Notes: generated by a model from the sequence alone, not told the origin. A DNA stretch of 64,000 bases from Sphingomonas anseongensis (GCF_023516495.1 NZ_JAMGBC010000001.1:1426001-1490000); one strand, 5' to 3'. Shown: positions 44,054 through 55,364, counted from the first letter of the stretch. A program made the numbers and translations.

Positions 44054-47000
44054 GTGCTTGAAGGCCGCGTGGCGAGCGGCTGGACATTCGCGATCGATCG
44101 CGGCGGCACGTTCACCGACGTGATCGCCCGGTCGCCCGAAGGCGAAGTCACCGTCGCGAAGCTGCTATCGGAAAATCCCGGCCAATATGAAGACGCGGCG
44201 CTGGAGGCGATCCGCCGCCTGGTCGAGCGGGAAAGCAGTGATATCTCGTCAGTGCGGATGGGCACCACGGTCGCGACCAACGCGCTGCTTGAACGCAAGG
44301 GCGACCGGGTCGCACTGACGATCACCGGCGGCTTCGGCGATGCGCTCCGGATCGGCTACCAGGCGCGGCCGGAAATTTTCGCTCGTCATATCGTCCTCCC
44401 CGAGCAGCCCTACGAGCGCGTGGTCGAGATCGAGGAACGCATCGGCGCGAGCGGCGAAGTCGTCCAGCCGCTCGACGAACAGCAGGCTCGAGAAGCACTC
44501 AAATCGGTTCGCGACGATGGCATTGAGGCGCTCGCGATCGTGCTGATGCACGGCTGGCGCTACACCGAGCACGAACGGCGGCTCGCCGGGATCGCGCGCG
44601 AGCTCGGCTTCACGCAAATCTCCGTCAGCCACGAGGTCGCGCCGCTGATCAAACTTGTCGGGCGCGGCGACACGACCCTGGTCGACGCCTATCTGTCTCC
44701 AGTCCTTCGCCGCTACGTTGACAAAGTGGCGTCGGGTCTTCCTTCGGGCACGCGGCTGCAGTTCATGCAGTCGAACGGCGGGCTTGCCGACGCTTTGGCG
44801 TTTCGAGGCAAGGATGCGATCCTGTCCGGACCGGCTGGCGGGGTTGTCGGAATGGTCGCCGCAAGCGCTCCGCATTTCGCCCACGGCGAGCCCGTGCGAC
44901 TGATCGGCTTCGACATGGGCGGGACCTCGACCGACGTGTCGCATTATGCAGGCCGGTTCGAGCTTGCCGATGAGAGCGTTGTCGCCGGCGTCAGGATCAG
45001 GGCGCCGATGATGGCGATCCACACGGTCGCTGCGGGCGGCGGCTCCATTTGCAGCTTTGACGGGATGCGATTCCGGGTCGGCCCGCAAAGCGCCGGAGCG
45101 AACCCCGGCCCCGCCTGCTATCGCAACGGCGGACCGCTGACGGTGACCGACTGCAACCTGTTCCTGGGCCGCATCGACGCAGCAAAATTTCCGTCGGTAT
45201 TCGGCCCTTCGGGCGATCAGCCGCTCGATCCAGAAGCTGCCCGGCAGCGCCTTCAGGAAGTGGCGGACTCTCTCGGCGGCACCAAGTCGCTCACAGAAAT
45301 CGCGGAAGGATTTCTTGCGATCGCGGTTGACAATATGGCCAAGGCGATTCGCAAGATTTCGATCGCTCGCGGCCATGATGTCACTCGCTACACACTCGCC
45401 TGTTTCGGCGGAGCCGGCGGGCAGCTCGCCTGCCGCGTTGCCGACGGTCTCGGCATGGAGCGGATCCTGATCCATCCGCTTGCCGGAGTGCTCTCCGCCT
45501 ATGGGATCCGCCTTGCCCGGGTGAAAGTGATCCGCGAGGAGAGCGTGCTCAAGCCGCTCGGTGACGAGCTATCTCTCGACACGCTTGAGCGTGCGGTCAC
45601 CAACTCGCTGGTGGACCAGGGCGTGCCCCAGGACTCGATCGAGCTGCACCGTCGCGCGCGGCTTCGTTACGCCGGCAGCGACACGACTCTCGAACTTCCG
45701 CTCGGCGAGCCGGGCCACATGCGCCGCGAGTTCGAGAAGCTTCATCGCGGGCGCTTCGGCTACGTCGACGAACAGGCACAACTGATCGTGGACGCGCTGG
45801 TCGTCGAGGGCGTCGGGAGGGCGCAATCCGAACCGCCGCAGGTTCTCGTTTCGGAAGATAGCGAGCGCTTCATCGGTCCGTGCATAATCTCCGAGGCTAC
45901 CTCCACCACCGTGGTTGAGCCGGGCTGGACGGGTGAGCGCGCGAGCGACGGCACGCTGGTTCTCATGCGCACCGAATCCCTGAAGCGCGAGCACGCGATC
46001 GGCACCGATGCCGACCCGGTGATGCTGGAGATCTTCAACAACCTGTTCATGGCCATCGCCGAGGAGATGGGCGTGGCGCTGCAGTCGACTGCGACCAGCG
46101 TGAACATCAAGGAGCGCCTCGATTTCTCCTGCGCTTTGTTCGACCGCGAAGGTGCGCTGATCGCCAACGCGCCGCACATCCCGGTGCACCTCGGCTCGAT
46201 GGGCGAGAGCATCCGGACGATCATCGATACTCGGGGCAGCGGTGCGGATGGACGCGGCATCCGGCGCGGCGATGCCTATGTGCTCAACGACCCCTATCGC
46301 GGCGGCACGCATTTGCCCGACATCACCGTCATCATGCCGGTCTTCTATGCCGACGAGGACAAAGAGCCATCGGCCTTCGTCGCGGCTCGCGGCCATCATG
46401 CGGACATCGGCGGGATTGCTCCCGGGTCTATGCCTCCAGACAGCCGCACGATCAACGACGAGGGAGTCCTCATCAACAATGTGCTGATGGTCGACGAGGG
46501 TCGTTTCCGCGAGGCGGACATGCGCGCGCTCCTCGCATCCGGGCCGCACCCGGCGCGCAACATCGACCGCAATATCTCCGACCTTCGCGCCCAGCTTGCC
46601 GCCTGCGTTCGCGGCGCCGAAGGGCTCGTTGATTCAGTGCGCGAATATGGCGCGCCGGTCGTCGACGCCTACATGCGCCACGTTCTCGCCAATGCCGAAG
46701 AGTCGGTCCGCCGACTGCTCGGACGCCTCGACGACGGCGAGTTCGATTATGAGATGGATAATGGCGCTCATGTCCGGGTCGCGATCAGAATCGACAAGCA
46801 AGCGCGCTCCGCGACGTTCGACTTCACCGGGACCAGCTCCCAGCTGTCCGACAATTTCAACGCGCCTTATTCGATCGTCCGCGCAGCTTCGCTCTACGTG
46901 CTCCGCACCTTGATCGACGACCCGATCCCGATGAACGACGGCTGCCTTCGCCCGGTCGAGCTGATCGTTCCCGAAGGCTCGATGCTCGCGCCACGCTATC

Positions 47001-47560
47001 CGGCCGCGGTCGTTGCCGGAAATGTCGAAACCAGCCAGGTGGTGACCGACGCACTGTTCGCCGCGACGGGCAGGCTTGCTCCCAGTCAGGGAACGATGAA
47101 CAACTTCACCTTCGGAAACGAGCGCCACCAATATTATGAGACGATCGCCGGGGGCTCCGGAGCCGGGCCAGATCACGATGGGACCAGCGCCGTTCAAACC
47201 CACATGACCAACAGCCGCCTTACCGATCCGGAAATCCTGGAGACCAGGCACCCGGTGAGGCTGGAGCGGTTCGCGATCCGCCGCGGCTCGGGTGGAGCGG
47301 GCGCGCACCATGGCGGCGACGGGGTGATCCGCGACGTGCGCTTCCTCGAGCCGATGCGCGCGAACATCCTTGCCAACCGCCGCCGAGTTCCGCCGCGCGG
47401 GATCATGGGCGGAGGCAACGCGCAACCTGGCCGCAACTGGGTCGAGCGGGCAGACGGCTCGATCGAAGAGATGAGCGCGACCCAGTCCGCTGAAATGGGG
47501 CCCGGCGACCGGTTCGTCATCGAAACTCCGGGCGGCGGCGGCTACGGACCGGCGGAATGA
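44054..47560 (+). CDS. ATP-dependent 5-oxoprolinase (HyuA-HyuB fusion), 1168 aa
   Basis: Opens 5-oxo-L-proline to L-glutamate with ATP hydrolysis. The first half is a hydantoinase A/oxoprolinase ASKHA fold ([14 protein letters not shown], residues about 10-25; [52 protein letters not shown]). The second half is hydantoinase B ([80 protein letters not shown]). A single chain of about 1170 residues is the size of 5-oxoprolinases, as opposed to split hydantoinases. GTG start; overlaps the next gene by 4 nt, and the partners are the 5-oxoproline transporter subunits, which supports the substrate. Confidence 0.88.
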   Translation: MLEGRVASGWTFAIDRGGTFTDVIARSPEGEVTVAKLLSENPGQYEDAALEAIRRLVERESSDISSVRMGTTVATNALLERKGDRVALTITGGFGDALRIGYQARPEIFARHIVLPEQPYERVVEIEERIGASGEVVQPLDEQQAREALKSVRDDGIEALAIVLMHGWRYTEHERRLAGIARELGFTQISVSHEVAPLIKLVGRGDTTLVDAYLSPVLRRYVDKVASGLPSGTRLQFMQSNGGLADALAFRGKDAILSGPAGGVVGMVAASAPHFAHGEPVRLIGFDMGGTSTDVSHYAGRFELADESVVAGVRIRAPMMAIHTVAAGGGSICSFDGMRFRVGPQSAGANPGPACYRNGGPLTVTDCNLFLGRIDAAKFPSVFGPSGDQPLDPEAARQRLQEVADSLGGTKSLTEIAEGFLAIAVDNMAKAIRKISIARGHDVTRYTLACFGGAGGQLACRVADGLGMERILIHPLAGVLSAYGIRLARVKVIREESVLKPLGDELSLDTLERAVTNSLVDQGVPQDSIELHRRARLRYAGSDTTLELPLGEPGHMRREFEKLHRGRFGYVDEQAQLIVDALVVEGVGRAQSEPPQVLVSEDSERFIGPCIISEATSTTVVEPGWTGERASDGTLVLMRTESLKREHAIGTDADPVMLEIFNNLFMAIAEEMGVALQSTATSVNIKERLDFSCALFDREGALIANAPHIPVHLGSMGESIRTIIDTRGSGADGRGIRRGDAYVLNDPYRGGTHLPDITVIMPVFYADEDKEPSAFVAARGHHADIGGIAPGSMPPDSRTINDEGVLINNVLMVDEGRFREADMRALLASGPHPARNIDRNISDLRAQLAACVRGAEGLVDSVREYGAPVVDAYMRHVLANAEESVRRLLGRLDDGEFDYEMDNGAHVRVAIRIDKQARSATFDFTGTSSQLSDNFNAPYSIVRAASLYVLRTLIDDPIPMNDGCLRPVELIVPEGSMLAPRYPAAVVAGNVETSQVVTDALFAATGRLAPSQGTMNNFTFGNERHQYYETIAGGSGAGPDHDGTSAVQTHMTNSRLTDPEILETRHPVRLERFAIRRGSGGAGAHHGGDGVIRDVRFLEPMRANILANRRRVPPRGIMGGGNAQPGRNWVERADGSIEEMSATQSAEMGPGDRFVIETPGGGGYGPAE

Positions 47561-48225
47561 CGTATTTGCCGCTGCTCGGAATTGCGCTGGTCGTCATCGG
47601 CTTCGCGCTGCGCTTCAACCCGCTGCTGGTCGTCGCAGTCGCCGCGGTCGTGACCGGCCTTCTTGCCGGACTGCCGTTCGTGAAGGTGCTCTCGACGCTG
47701 GGAAAGGCGTTCAACGACAATCGCTACGTTTCGATCATCTGGATCGTTCTTCCGGTGATCGGGGTGCTGGAACGTTTTGGGCTCCAGCAACAGGCTCGAA
47801 CGCTGATCGGCCGGATGCGAGGTGCGACGACGGGGCGTATTCTTCTCGCCTATCTCGCTTTCCGCCAGATCTTCGCGGCGCTGGGCCTGACCTCGGTCGC
47901 GGGACATCCGCAAACGGTCCGCCCTCTCGTCGCACCGATGGCCGAAGCCGCGGCTGAAAAGGAGCATGGCGACCTCGACGAGGCGACGCGTGAGAAGGTG
48001 AAGGCGCTGTCCGCCGCGACCGACAATGTCGGGCTATTCTTCGGCGAGGATATCTTCATCGCGATCGGTTCGATCCTCCTGATCCAGGGCTCGATGGCAG
48101 GCTTCGGAATCGAGCTTACGCCGCTCCATCTGTCGCTGTGGGCGATCCCGACCGCCATCTGCGCTTTCCTGATCCACGGCACCCGGCTGCTCCTGTTCGA
48201 CAAGAAACTGGGGCGCGGCCGATGA
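47557..48225 (+). CDS. DUF969 family subunit of 5-oxoproline transporter, 222 aa
   Basis: Integral membrane protein starting with two helices ([36 protein letters not shown]) and carrying the DUF969 features [23 protein letters not shown] segment ([21 protein letters not shown]) and [28 protein letters not shown] overlaps the oxoprolinase stop; its own stop overlaps the DUF979 start (ATGA). Adjacent DUF969-DUF979 pairs are annotated as 5-oxoproline transporter subunits, which fits the upstream enzyme. Confidence 0.83.
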   Translation: MTYLPLLGIALVVIGFALRFNPLLVVAVAAVVTGLLAGLPFVKVLSTLGKAFNDNRYVSIIWIVLPVIGVLERFGLQQQARTLIGRMRGATTGRILLAYLAFRQIFAALGLTSVAGHPQTVRPLVAPMAEAAAEKEHGDLDEATREKVKALSAATDNVGLFFGEDIFIAIGSILLIQGSMAGFGIELTPLHLSLWAIPTAICAFLIHGTRLLLFDKKLGRGR

Positions 48226-49184
48226 TCACACTGCAGTGGCTCTACATTTTGACCGGCGCCATGTTCGCGGCCTTCGCGGTCCTGAGCGCCCGCGACAGGA
48301 GCAACCGCAAACGCTTCGGCAACGCCGCCTTCTGGGCTTTGGTTGCGACCAGCTTCTGGTTCGGCGATTATCTCGGCGATCTCGGCAACGGAATCCTGGT
48401 GCTTGCGATTGTCGCCGTCGCCGGCGTTCACCTAGTGGGCCGCGGAGAAACGCTCTCGACCAGCATCGAGCAGCGCGTCGAGATTGCAAAACGCCTGGGA
48501 AGCAAGCTCTTCCTTCCGGCGCTGATCATCCCGATCACCGCTTTCTTCGGCACCTTGCTGTTCAACTATACGCCGCTGCAACACACTGGCCTGATCGATC
48601 CTAAGGCGACGACGCTGGTGCTGCTCGGGATCGGCGTTCTGATCGCGCTCGGTGTCTGTTACGCTTGGCTTCGGCCCCCGGCTCTCGCGCCGGTCGACGA
48701 AGGCCGGCGCCTGATGGATTCGATCGGCTGGGCGGGAATTTTGCCGCAGATGCTGGCCGCGCTCGGAGCGGTGTTCGCCGCCGCGGGGGTTGGCGACATC
48801 ATCGGCGGGATCGCCGGAGAAGTCATTCCAAGCGGAAGCGTATTCCTTGCGGTGGTGCTCTACGCGGTCGGAATGGCACTCTTCACCATCATCATGGGCA
48901 ATGCCTTCGCCGCCTTCCCGGTGATGGTGGCGGCAATCGGGGTGCCGATCCTGGTCCAAGGTGCCGGAGCCGATCCCGCGGTGATCGGCGCGGTCGGAAT
49001 GTTGAGCGGCTTCTGCGGAACCTTGCTCACGCCGATGGCCGCCAACTTCAACATCGTGCCTGCCGCGTTGCTGGAATTGAAGGATCAGTACGGCGTGATC
49101 CGGATGCAGGTCGCGACCGCCATTCCGCTGTTCATCTGCAACGTCCTCATCATCTATTTCGCGGGGTACGCATGGGCGCGCTGA
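48222..49184 (+). CDS. DUF979 family subunit of 5-oxoproline transporter, 320 aa
   Basis: About nine membrane helices; typical segments include LYILTGAMFAAFAVLSARDRSN, GRGETLSTSIEQRVEIAKRLGSKLFLPALIIPI and GFCGTLLTPMAANFNIVPAALLELKDQYGVIR, the conserved C-terminal DUF979 region. ATG 48222 overlaps the DUF969 stop by 4 nt. Works with DUF969 as one transporter. The start of the next gene lies inside its last codons. Confidence 0.83.
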   Translation: MITLQWLYILTGAMFAAFAVLSARDRSNRKRFGNAAFWALVATSFWFGDYLGDLGNGILVLAIVAVAGVHLVGRGETLSTSIEQRVEIAKRLGSKLFLPALIIPITAFFGTLLFNYTPLQHTGLIDPKATTLVLLGIGVLIALGVCYAWLRPPALAPVDEGRRLMDSIGWAGILPQMLAALGAVFAAAGVGDIIGGIAGEVIPSGSVFLAVVLYAVGMALFTIIMGNAFAAFPVMVAAIGVPILVQGAGADPAVIGAVGMLSGFCGTLLTPMAANFNIVPAALLELKDQYGVIRMQVATAIPLFICNVLIIYFAGYAWAR

Positions 49185-50137
49185 ACGCCGACACTGCATC
49201 CCAGATGGCGCGGATCGCGCTCGGCCATGTCGCCCGCGAATATCCGCACAAGCTCGACCATGTGCTGCTCCGCGACGAGGATGCGCGGACTCCGGGCGAC
49301 CTTCACCCGGTCTTCTTCGGAAGCTTCGACTGGCACAGCTGCGTCCACGGCTGGTGGAGCCTGCTGACGCTCAGCAGGCTCTTCCCGAACATAGCTGAAG
49401 CGGCGGAGATCGAGCGGCTGGCGGATGCGACTTTCACTGCCGAGAAACTTGCCGCGGAGCGCGCCTATCTCGACCGGCCGCTATCGACAGGGTTCGAGCG
49501 GCCTTACGGCTGGGCATGGCTGCTGATGCTTCACCTCGAAGCGGAGCGGCATGGCGACAAGGGCTGGGGCAGCGGGATGGAGCCGCTAGCCCGGGCCTTC
49601 GCCGATCGTTTTCGGGCCTATCTGCCGATCCTGACCTATCCCATCCGCGCAGGCACCCATTTCAACACCGCCTTCGCGCTGTTCCTGGCGCTCCAATGGG
49701 GGGAGCGTTTCGACACGGCGCTCGCCGGGCTGATCCGTGAGCGGGCATCCGCCTGGTTCTGCGGCGACAGGGACGCGCAGGCGTGGGAGCCGAGCGGCGA
49801 CGACTTCCTGTCGCCGACGCTGACCGAGGCCTTGCTGATGAGCAGCGTGCTTCCGCCCGGTGAATTCGCCAGCTGGTTCGCCGAATTCCTCCCCCGTCTC
49901 GACCAGAAAGAGCCCGCCACTTTGTTCGCCCCGGCCACGGTCAGCGACCGGAGCGACGGCAAGATCGCCCATCTCGACGGGCTCAACATCAGCCGGGCAT
50001 GGTGCTGGCGGGAGCTAGGCCATCCGCAATTCGCCGAGAATCACCTGGAGGCTGCGCTGCCCCACCTCAGCGGCGACTATATGGGCGAGCACTGGCTTCA
50101 GAGCTTCGCGCTGCTGGCGCTGCTCAGTGGCACTTGA
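49172..50137 (+). CDS. DUF2891 family protein, 321 aa
   Basis: ATG 49172 lies 13 nt before the DUF979 stop, so it is the last gene of the 5-oxoproline operon. The product is soluble and all-helical, with conserved HPVFFGSFDWHSCVHGWWSLLTLSRLFP, RPYGWAWLLMLHLEAE, YPIRAGTHFNTAF and GEHWLQSFA. The pattern recalls an (alpha/alpha) toroid such as glycosyl hydrolases or epimerases, with many His and Trp. DUF2891 is usually linked to DUF969/DUF979, but its role is unknown. It overlaps the convergent paaD gene by 14 nt. Confidence 0.8.
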   Translation: MGALNADTASQMARIALGHVAREYPHKLDHVLLRDEDARTPGDLHPVFFGSFDWHSCVHGWWSLLTLSRLFPNIAEAAEIERLADATFTAEKLAAERAYLDRPLSTGFERPYGWAWLLMLHLEAERHGDKGWGSGMEPLARAFADRFRAYLPILTYPIRAGTHFNTAFALFLALQWGERFDTALAGLIRERASAWFCGDRDAQAWEPSGDDFLSPTLTEALLMSSVLPPGEFASWFAEFLPRLDQKEPATLFAPATVSDRSDGKIAHLDGLNISRAWCWRELGHPQFAENHLEAALPHLSGDYMGEHWLQSFALLALLSGT

Positions 50138-50588
50138 ACCGGTCGAACGGCTCCTTGCACGCATTGCAGCGCCACTGGGCCTTGCACGGCGTAGAGCCGA
50201 AGCGGCTGACTTCCTGAGTATCCGCTGACCCGCACTGGGGGCACTCGGCCGTCGCCGAGGGGCTCGGCGGAGCAATGCCATAGGCCTTCAGCCGCTCATG
50301 GCCGCGCTCACTGATCCACTCAGTGGTCCACGGCGGGAACAGCCTGCGTTCGACGTAGACGTTGCGGAAGCCGTTGGCGTCGAGCGCCTGGCGGATGGCA
50401 TCCTCGATCGCAACCGTGGCCGGGCAGCCCGTGTAGGTCGGGCTGATGAAGACGCGCGGCGGATCGATTGTCACGCCACGGACGATGCCAAGGTCGGTGA
50501 TCGAGACGACCGGGATCTCCGGGTCCATCACCTGGTCGAGCACCGCCATGATGGCGTCTTCGCTGAGGTCTGCGACCGCCGTTGCCAT
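50124..50588 (-). CDS. paaD: PaaD-like 1,2-phenylacetyl-CoA epoxidase accessory protein, 154 aa
   Basis: An N-terminal DUF59/MIP18 domain (DQVMDPEIPVVSITDLGIVRGV, TYTGCPATVAIEDAIRQAL) followed by the PaaD C-terminal zinc-ribbon (CPQCGSADTQEVSRFGSTPCKAQWRCNACKEPFDRFKCH, with paired CxxC motifs). This family is thought to help Fe-S/diiron maturation of the PaaABCE epoxidase. Here it stands alone: paaABCE are not in the window, and the upstream genes are hppD and a thiolase (9-nt gap). Overlaps the convergent DUF2891 gene. Confidence 0.82.
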   Translation of the reverse strand: MATAVADLSEDAIMAVLDQVMDPEIPVVSITDLGIVRGVTIDPPRVFISPTYTGCPATVAIEDAIRQALDANGFRNVYVERRLFPPWTTEWISERGHERLKAYGIAPPSPSATAECPQCGSADTQEVSRFGSTPCKAQWRCNACKEPFDRFKCH

Positions 50589-50597
50589 GGCGGCAAT

Positions 50598-51796
<1,199 letters not shown>

Positions 51797-51800
<4 letters not shown>

Positions 51801-52885
51801 AGGACGCCTCGCCGCACCTGGTCGAGCTCGATGCTCTCGAACAAAGCCTTGAAATTGCCTTCGCCGAAGCCCTCGTTGCCCTTGCGCTGGATGATCTCGA
51901 AGAAGATCGGGCCGATCACATTCTGGGTGAAGATCTGAAGCAGGAGCCCCTGCCCTTCGGTCGGAGCGCCGTCCATCAGGATGCGGCGCTTTTCGAGCTC
52001 GGCGATATCCTCGTCATGGCCGACGATCCGCTCCGGCAGCATCTCGTAATAAGTGTCGGGCGTGTCCTGGAAGGGAATGCCGCGCTCGCGGATGATGTCG
52101 ACCGCCTTGTAGATGTCGTCACTGCCGAGCGCGATGTGCTGGATGCCCTCGCCCTTATACTCGCGGAGGAACTCCTCGATCTGGCTCTTGTCGTCCTGGC
52201 TCTCGTTGAGCGGGATCCGGATCTTGCCGCAGGGCGACGTCATCGCCTTGGAGAATAGCCCCGTCTGCTTCCCCTCGATGTCGAAGTAGCGGATCTCGCG
52301 GAAGTTGAAGAGCCGCTCGTAGAAGTCGGCCCAGACCGCCATCCGGCCGCGGTGCACATTGTGGGTGAGGTGATCGATGTAGGTCAGGTGCGAGGCGTGG
52401 TTCGCCTCGATCTCGGCGGCGTCGGGGAAGAAATCGAAATCGACGTCGTAGATCGACCCGTTGTGCCCATATTGGTCGACGAAGAAGAGCAATGACCCGC
52501 CGATCCCCTCGATCGCCGGAATGTCCATCTCGCCGTGGGCGACGTCGGTCTTGGCCGGGGTCGCTCCGAGCTTCACCGCCCGGTCGAACGCCGCCTTTGC
52601 ATCCTTGACCCGGAACGCCATCGCGCAGGCGCTGGGGCCGTGGGCCCTGGCATAGTCCTCCGCGTAGCTGCCCGGCTCGCTATTGATGATGAAATGGATG
52701 TCCTGCTGCTTGTGCAGGGTGACGGCCTTGCGCTTGTGCCTGGCGACCGCGGGGAAGCCCATCTTCGTGAACAGGTCGCGCAGAAGCTGCGGGTCCGGCG
52801 CGGTATATTCGACGAACTCGAACCCGTCGGTGCCCATCGGGTTTTCGAGCCCGAGCGGCCCGACTTCCAGAGTGGCGGTGGCCAT
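51797..52885 (-). CDS. hppD: 4-hydroxyphenylpyruvate dioxygenase, 362 aa
   Basis: Converts 4-hydroxyphenylpyruvate to homogentisate with O2, an Fe(II) enzyme of tyrosine degradation. The three iron ligands are visible: His in IDHLTHNV (about residue 170), His in GIQHIALGSDDI (about 250) and Glu in IFFEIIQRKGNEGFGEGNF near the C-terminus. Normal length. ATG 52885 is preferred to the ATG two codons earlier because AGGAG is then 7 nt upstream. Its stop overlaps the CTG start of the thiolase gene. Confidence 0.92.
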
Positions 52886-53077
52886 CGTCATTCTCCTTTG
52901 CCGCCCAACTGCGCTCTGGACGCGGCCATTTCAAGCGGTTGAAAGTTCACTAAGTTCACTCCCCAACGGGTGCGCGGGCGCGCGAGGAGCGATTGGAGTT
53001 TGGAGACGATCGAGGTGGCCGCTGGTCATCGCGGGCCGCTTAAGCGAAAACCGTAGCTGTAGGACAGGAGAAAGCGG

Positions 53078-53323
53078 ATGAGCGCACCCGATGGATGGGA
53101 GGAAGAAGATGGCGGCAAGGCGCTGGTCCGGAGCTTCAAGTTCAAGGATTTCAGCGAGGCATTCGGGTTCCTGACGCGTGTCGCTCTTCACGCGGAGAAG
53201 GTGGACCACCACCCGGAGTTCACCAGCGTTTGGAATCGCGTCGATTTCCGGCTGACCAGCCATGATGCGGGCGGAGTCACGGAGCGCGACCGTAAGTTGG
53301 CCGAGGCGATCAACGCTCTGTGA
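53078..53323 (+). CDS. phhB: 4a-hydroxytetrahydrobiopterin (pterin-4a-carbinolamine) dehydratase, 81 aa
   Basis: Regenerates the pterin cofactor of phenylalanine hydroxylase. The family core is clear: [59 protein letters not shown] with the HHPE and SHDAGG catalytic segments. It lacks the usual first 10-15 residues of the family. AGGAG lies about 8 nt before ATG. Divergent from hppD; its partner enzyme phhA is 4.7 kb away. Confidence 0.87.
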   Translation: MSAPDGWEEEDGGKALVRSFKFKDFSEAFGFLTRVALHAEKVDHHPEFTSVWNRVDFRLTSHDAGGVTERDRKLAEAINAL

Positions 53324-53330
53324 ACGTGTG

Positions 53331-53354
53331 CATTGGGTGGAAAACCGACATTAA
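53331..53354 (+). repeat. short direct repeat, copy 1, left of the hydrolase gene
   Basis: A 24-nt stretch (core GGTGGAAAACCGACATTAA) matching the copy at 55341-55364 in 19 of 24 positions without gaps. It lies just after the phhB stop. Confidence 0.5.
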
Positions 53355-53409
53355 GCGGCGTCCGAGCGCTCGGCGCCCGAAACTCGCTTTAAATTAGCGT
53401 TGCACCGGC

Positions 53410-53441
53410 GCTACAAATGTAGCATGTGCTACAAATGTAGC
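53410..53441 (+). promoter_or_regulatory. tandem TACA-N2-TGTA dyads (BlaI/MecI/CopY-type operators)
   Basis: GCTACAAATGTAGC occurs twice, at 53410-53423 and 53428-53441, i.e. 18 bp apart centre to centre. Each is a perfect dyad of the TACA-N2-TGTA form bound by BlaI/MecI/CopY-type winged-helix repressors. They sit 40-70 bp before the hydrolase start, where they would cover the promoter. No blaI or blaR gene is in the window. Confidence 0.7.
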
Positions 53442-53481
53442 GCAAGGATGATTCGGATGCTGCTCGAACGGCTCATAGCCA

Positions 53482-55281
53482 ATGCTCGAAAGGTGGGATG
53501 AGGTGGCTCACGGCCTGCTTCTCGAGATCAGCCGCCAGTTCGCCTGGCGTCCCGAGTTACGCCAATGCTTCACAGTGGTCCGAAGCCTTATTCGCAGTCT
53601 CGCAGCTGCAATTATAGTCCTTCTGCTGGCGCTCCCCTGGCCTGCAACAGCGGTGACCACCGCGCCAACTACTCCAACCTACTACTCAGGCGGCTACGGC
53701 ACGCCTGGAAATTTTGTCTACACGCGCATCGTTTTTGATACGGGCAAAATCCGACAGCCGTTCGACCGAACGGACGAGCCAGCGATCCGCAATTTAACAG
53801 TTCGCAACGGCCAGCTGCGCTTCGATGCCGCTCGTCTTCACTTCGAGCTTAAGCAATTTGAGCTTGGTGCTCGGGGCTGGGTGGTCGATGAGAAGGGTAA
53901 GCGGCGCCCCGCCTTCTTCCGGACGCGGCCGAAGGACATTCCCTCGTTGGAGCTGCTTGAGCGCTACGAAGGCACTTACCGGATTGGCAAGCACCGGCTC
54001 TTGACGCTGTCACGCAGCAACTTTTCGGACACTTTCCATTATTTGGAGCTCCCGTCCGGTCGGACGGGCGCACTCTTCTATCTACCGAACAACGAGTTGA
54101 CGGGCGGTCCCTGTATGTATTGCCCCGGACCGGAATATCTGCGCGTCAGCCTGGACCCGCATCAGAGCGGACAAGCCCGGCGCGTTCGAGTAAAGATCGA
54201 CGGCGGCACATTCGATGCGCGTAGAATCGAGACGCATTCCCAAGAGGAAATCAGATTCACCAGCAAGGATGGCACGCAACTGGCCGGTTCGCTGCTATTG
54301 CCCTCCGGAAAAGGGCCGCACCCTGCGGTAGTTTTCGCCCACGGGTCAAACGCCCAAACTCGTAATGGTTTTTCCGGTAATATCCGCTTCATCGCAGAAG
54401 CCTATGCGAGGGCTGGAATTGCCGCGCTCATCTTCGACAAGCGCGGGACCGGCCGATCAAAGGGTGATTGGGAAACAGCGAATTTTGATCTTCTGGCGGA
54501 CGATGTCGCCGCTGGCGTCGAGTTTCTCAGGACAAGAGCCGAAATCAGGGCCGATCGAATCGGCCTCACAGGCAGCAGCCAAGCGGGCTGGATCATGTCC
54601 TGGGCGGCGACACGCGTGCCCGACGTCCGGTTCATCCAGATGCGCTCATCTTCGCCTATGAGTGTTCGCGAGGCCAACCGCGATCAGCTCGTTCTGATGA
54701 TGGAAGCCGAGCGCTATCCTCGATCCGAGATCCAACGTGCGCTCGACATCCGCGACATGATGGATGACTACGCCGTCACCGGTCAGAATTGGGAGCAGCT
54801 GGAGGCCGCGGCAAAGCAGGTCGAGAACGAATATTGGATGACCCAGTTCATCGGCGGATTGCCGGCGAAGGACTCGCCGGATCATGCCTGGCTCCGCAAG
54901 GCATTCTCTTATGACACGACGGCGGCCGTCCGGAACTTCAAGGGCGCCTGGCAAGTGACATATGGCGGCAGCGACGTCGTGGTAGCCGTTCCTGAGGCAA
55001 GAACATGGTTCGAGAAGGCCCTTCGTTACGGCCGCTCAAATGATGTCACCATTGAGCTCGTCCCGAACGCCGACCACAATTATTATGAAACCAAGACCGG
55101 CCTCGATTATCGCGAGGTGGCTGGGTACAGCCGTTACGTACCGGGCATTTTTGACAAGATCACCCGGTGGGCAAACGAGCGGATGCGCAACACATATACC
55201 CACCCGCTCTCGCCCATTTCTTCAGGCGCGACCTCGATGTCGAACTCCAATTTTCGACCGAGACGCCCGCGCGGAAACTGA
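53482..55281 (+). CDS. exported alpha/beta hydrolase with beta-rich N-terminal domain, 599 aa
   Basis: Serine hydrolase fold in the C-terminal part: VVFAHGSNAQTR (oxyanion loop), nucleophile elbow TGSSQAGWI (Ser about 364), and a terminal His in PNADHNYYE. The N-terminal region has a hydrophobic export helix (SLAAAIIVLLLALPWPATA) after about 35 odd residues, so the true start may be downstream, followed by a beta-sandwich-like domain (residues about 70-250) as in peptidase- or acetyl-xylan-esterase-like hydrolases. The tail (SSGATSMSNSNFRPRRPRGN) is basic. Start ATG 53482 lies behind the BlaI-type operators. The gene looks less GC-rich than its neighbours and breaks the Phe/Tyr region. Substrate unknown. 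Confidence 0.75.
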   Translation: MLERWDEVAHGLLLEISRQFAWRPELRQCFTVVRSLIRSLAAAIIVLLLALPWPATAVTTAPTTPTYYSGGYGTPGNFVYTRIVFDTGKIRQPFDRTDEPAIRNLTVRNGQLRFDAARLHFELKQFELGARGWVVDEKGKRRPAFFRTRPKDIPSLELLERYEGTYRIGKHRLLTLSRSNFSDTFHYLELPSGRTGALFYLPNNELTGGPCMYCPGPEYLRVSLDPHQSGQARRVRVKIDGGTFDARRIETHSQEEIRFTSKDGTQLAGSLLLPSGKGPHPAVVFAHGSNAQTRNGFSGNIRFIAEAYARAGIAALIFDKRGTGRSKGDWETANFDLLADDVAAGVEFLRTRAEIRADRIGLTGSSQAGWIMSWAATRVPDVRFIQMRSSSPMSVREANRDQLVLMMEAERYPRSEIQRALDIRDMMDDYAVTGQNWEQLEAAAKQVENEYWMTQFIGGLPAKDSPDHAWLRKAFSYDTTAAVRNFKGAWQVTYGGSDVVVAVPEARTWFEKALRYGRSNDVTIELVPNADHNYYETKTGLDYREVAGYSRYVPGIFDKITRWANERMRNTYTHPLSPISSGATSMSNSNFRPRRPRGN

Positions 55282-55340
55282 CCTCACCCAGGACGGTGAT
55301 TCGTTCAGCGGGGGCCATCTCATCCGGCTCCAAATGTCTG

Positions 55341-55364
55341 CAATTGGTCGAAAGCGGACATTAA
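55341..55364 (+). repeat. short direct repeat, copy 2, right of the hydrolase gene
   Basis: Core GGTCGAAAGCGGACATTAA, 19 of 24 matches to the copy at 53331-53354. Motifs of this general form seem common between genes in sphingomonads (recollection, not checked). Here the two copies bracket the hydrolase with its operators. Confidence 0.5.

Noticed and set aside
53448-53499. Short ORF (ATG ATT CGG ATG CTG CTC ...) right after the BlaI-type dyads
   Set aside because: Only 17 codons and no similarity to the BlaI or BlaR1 N-terminus; listed as noise, although it could be a leader.
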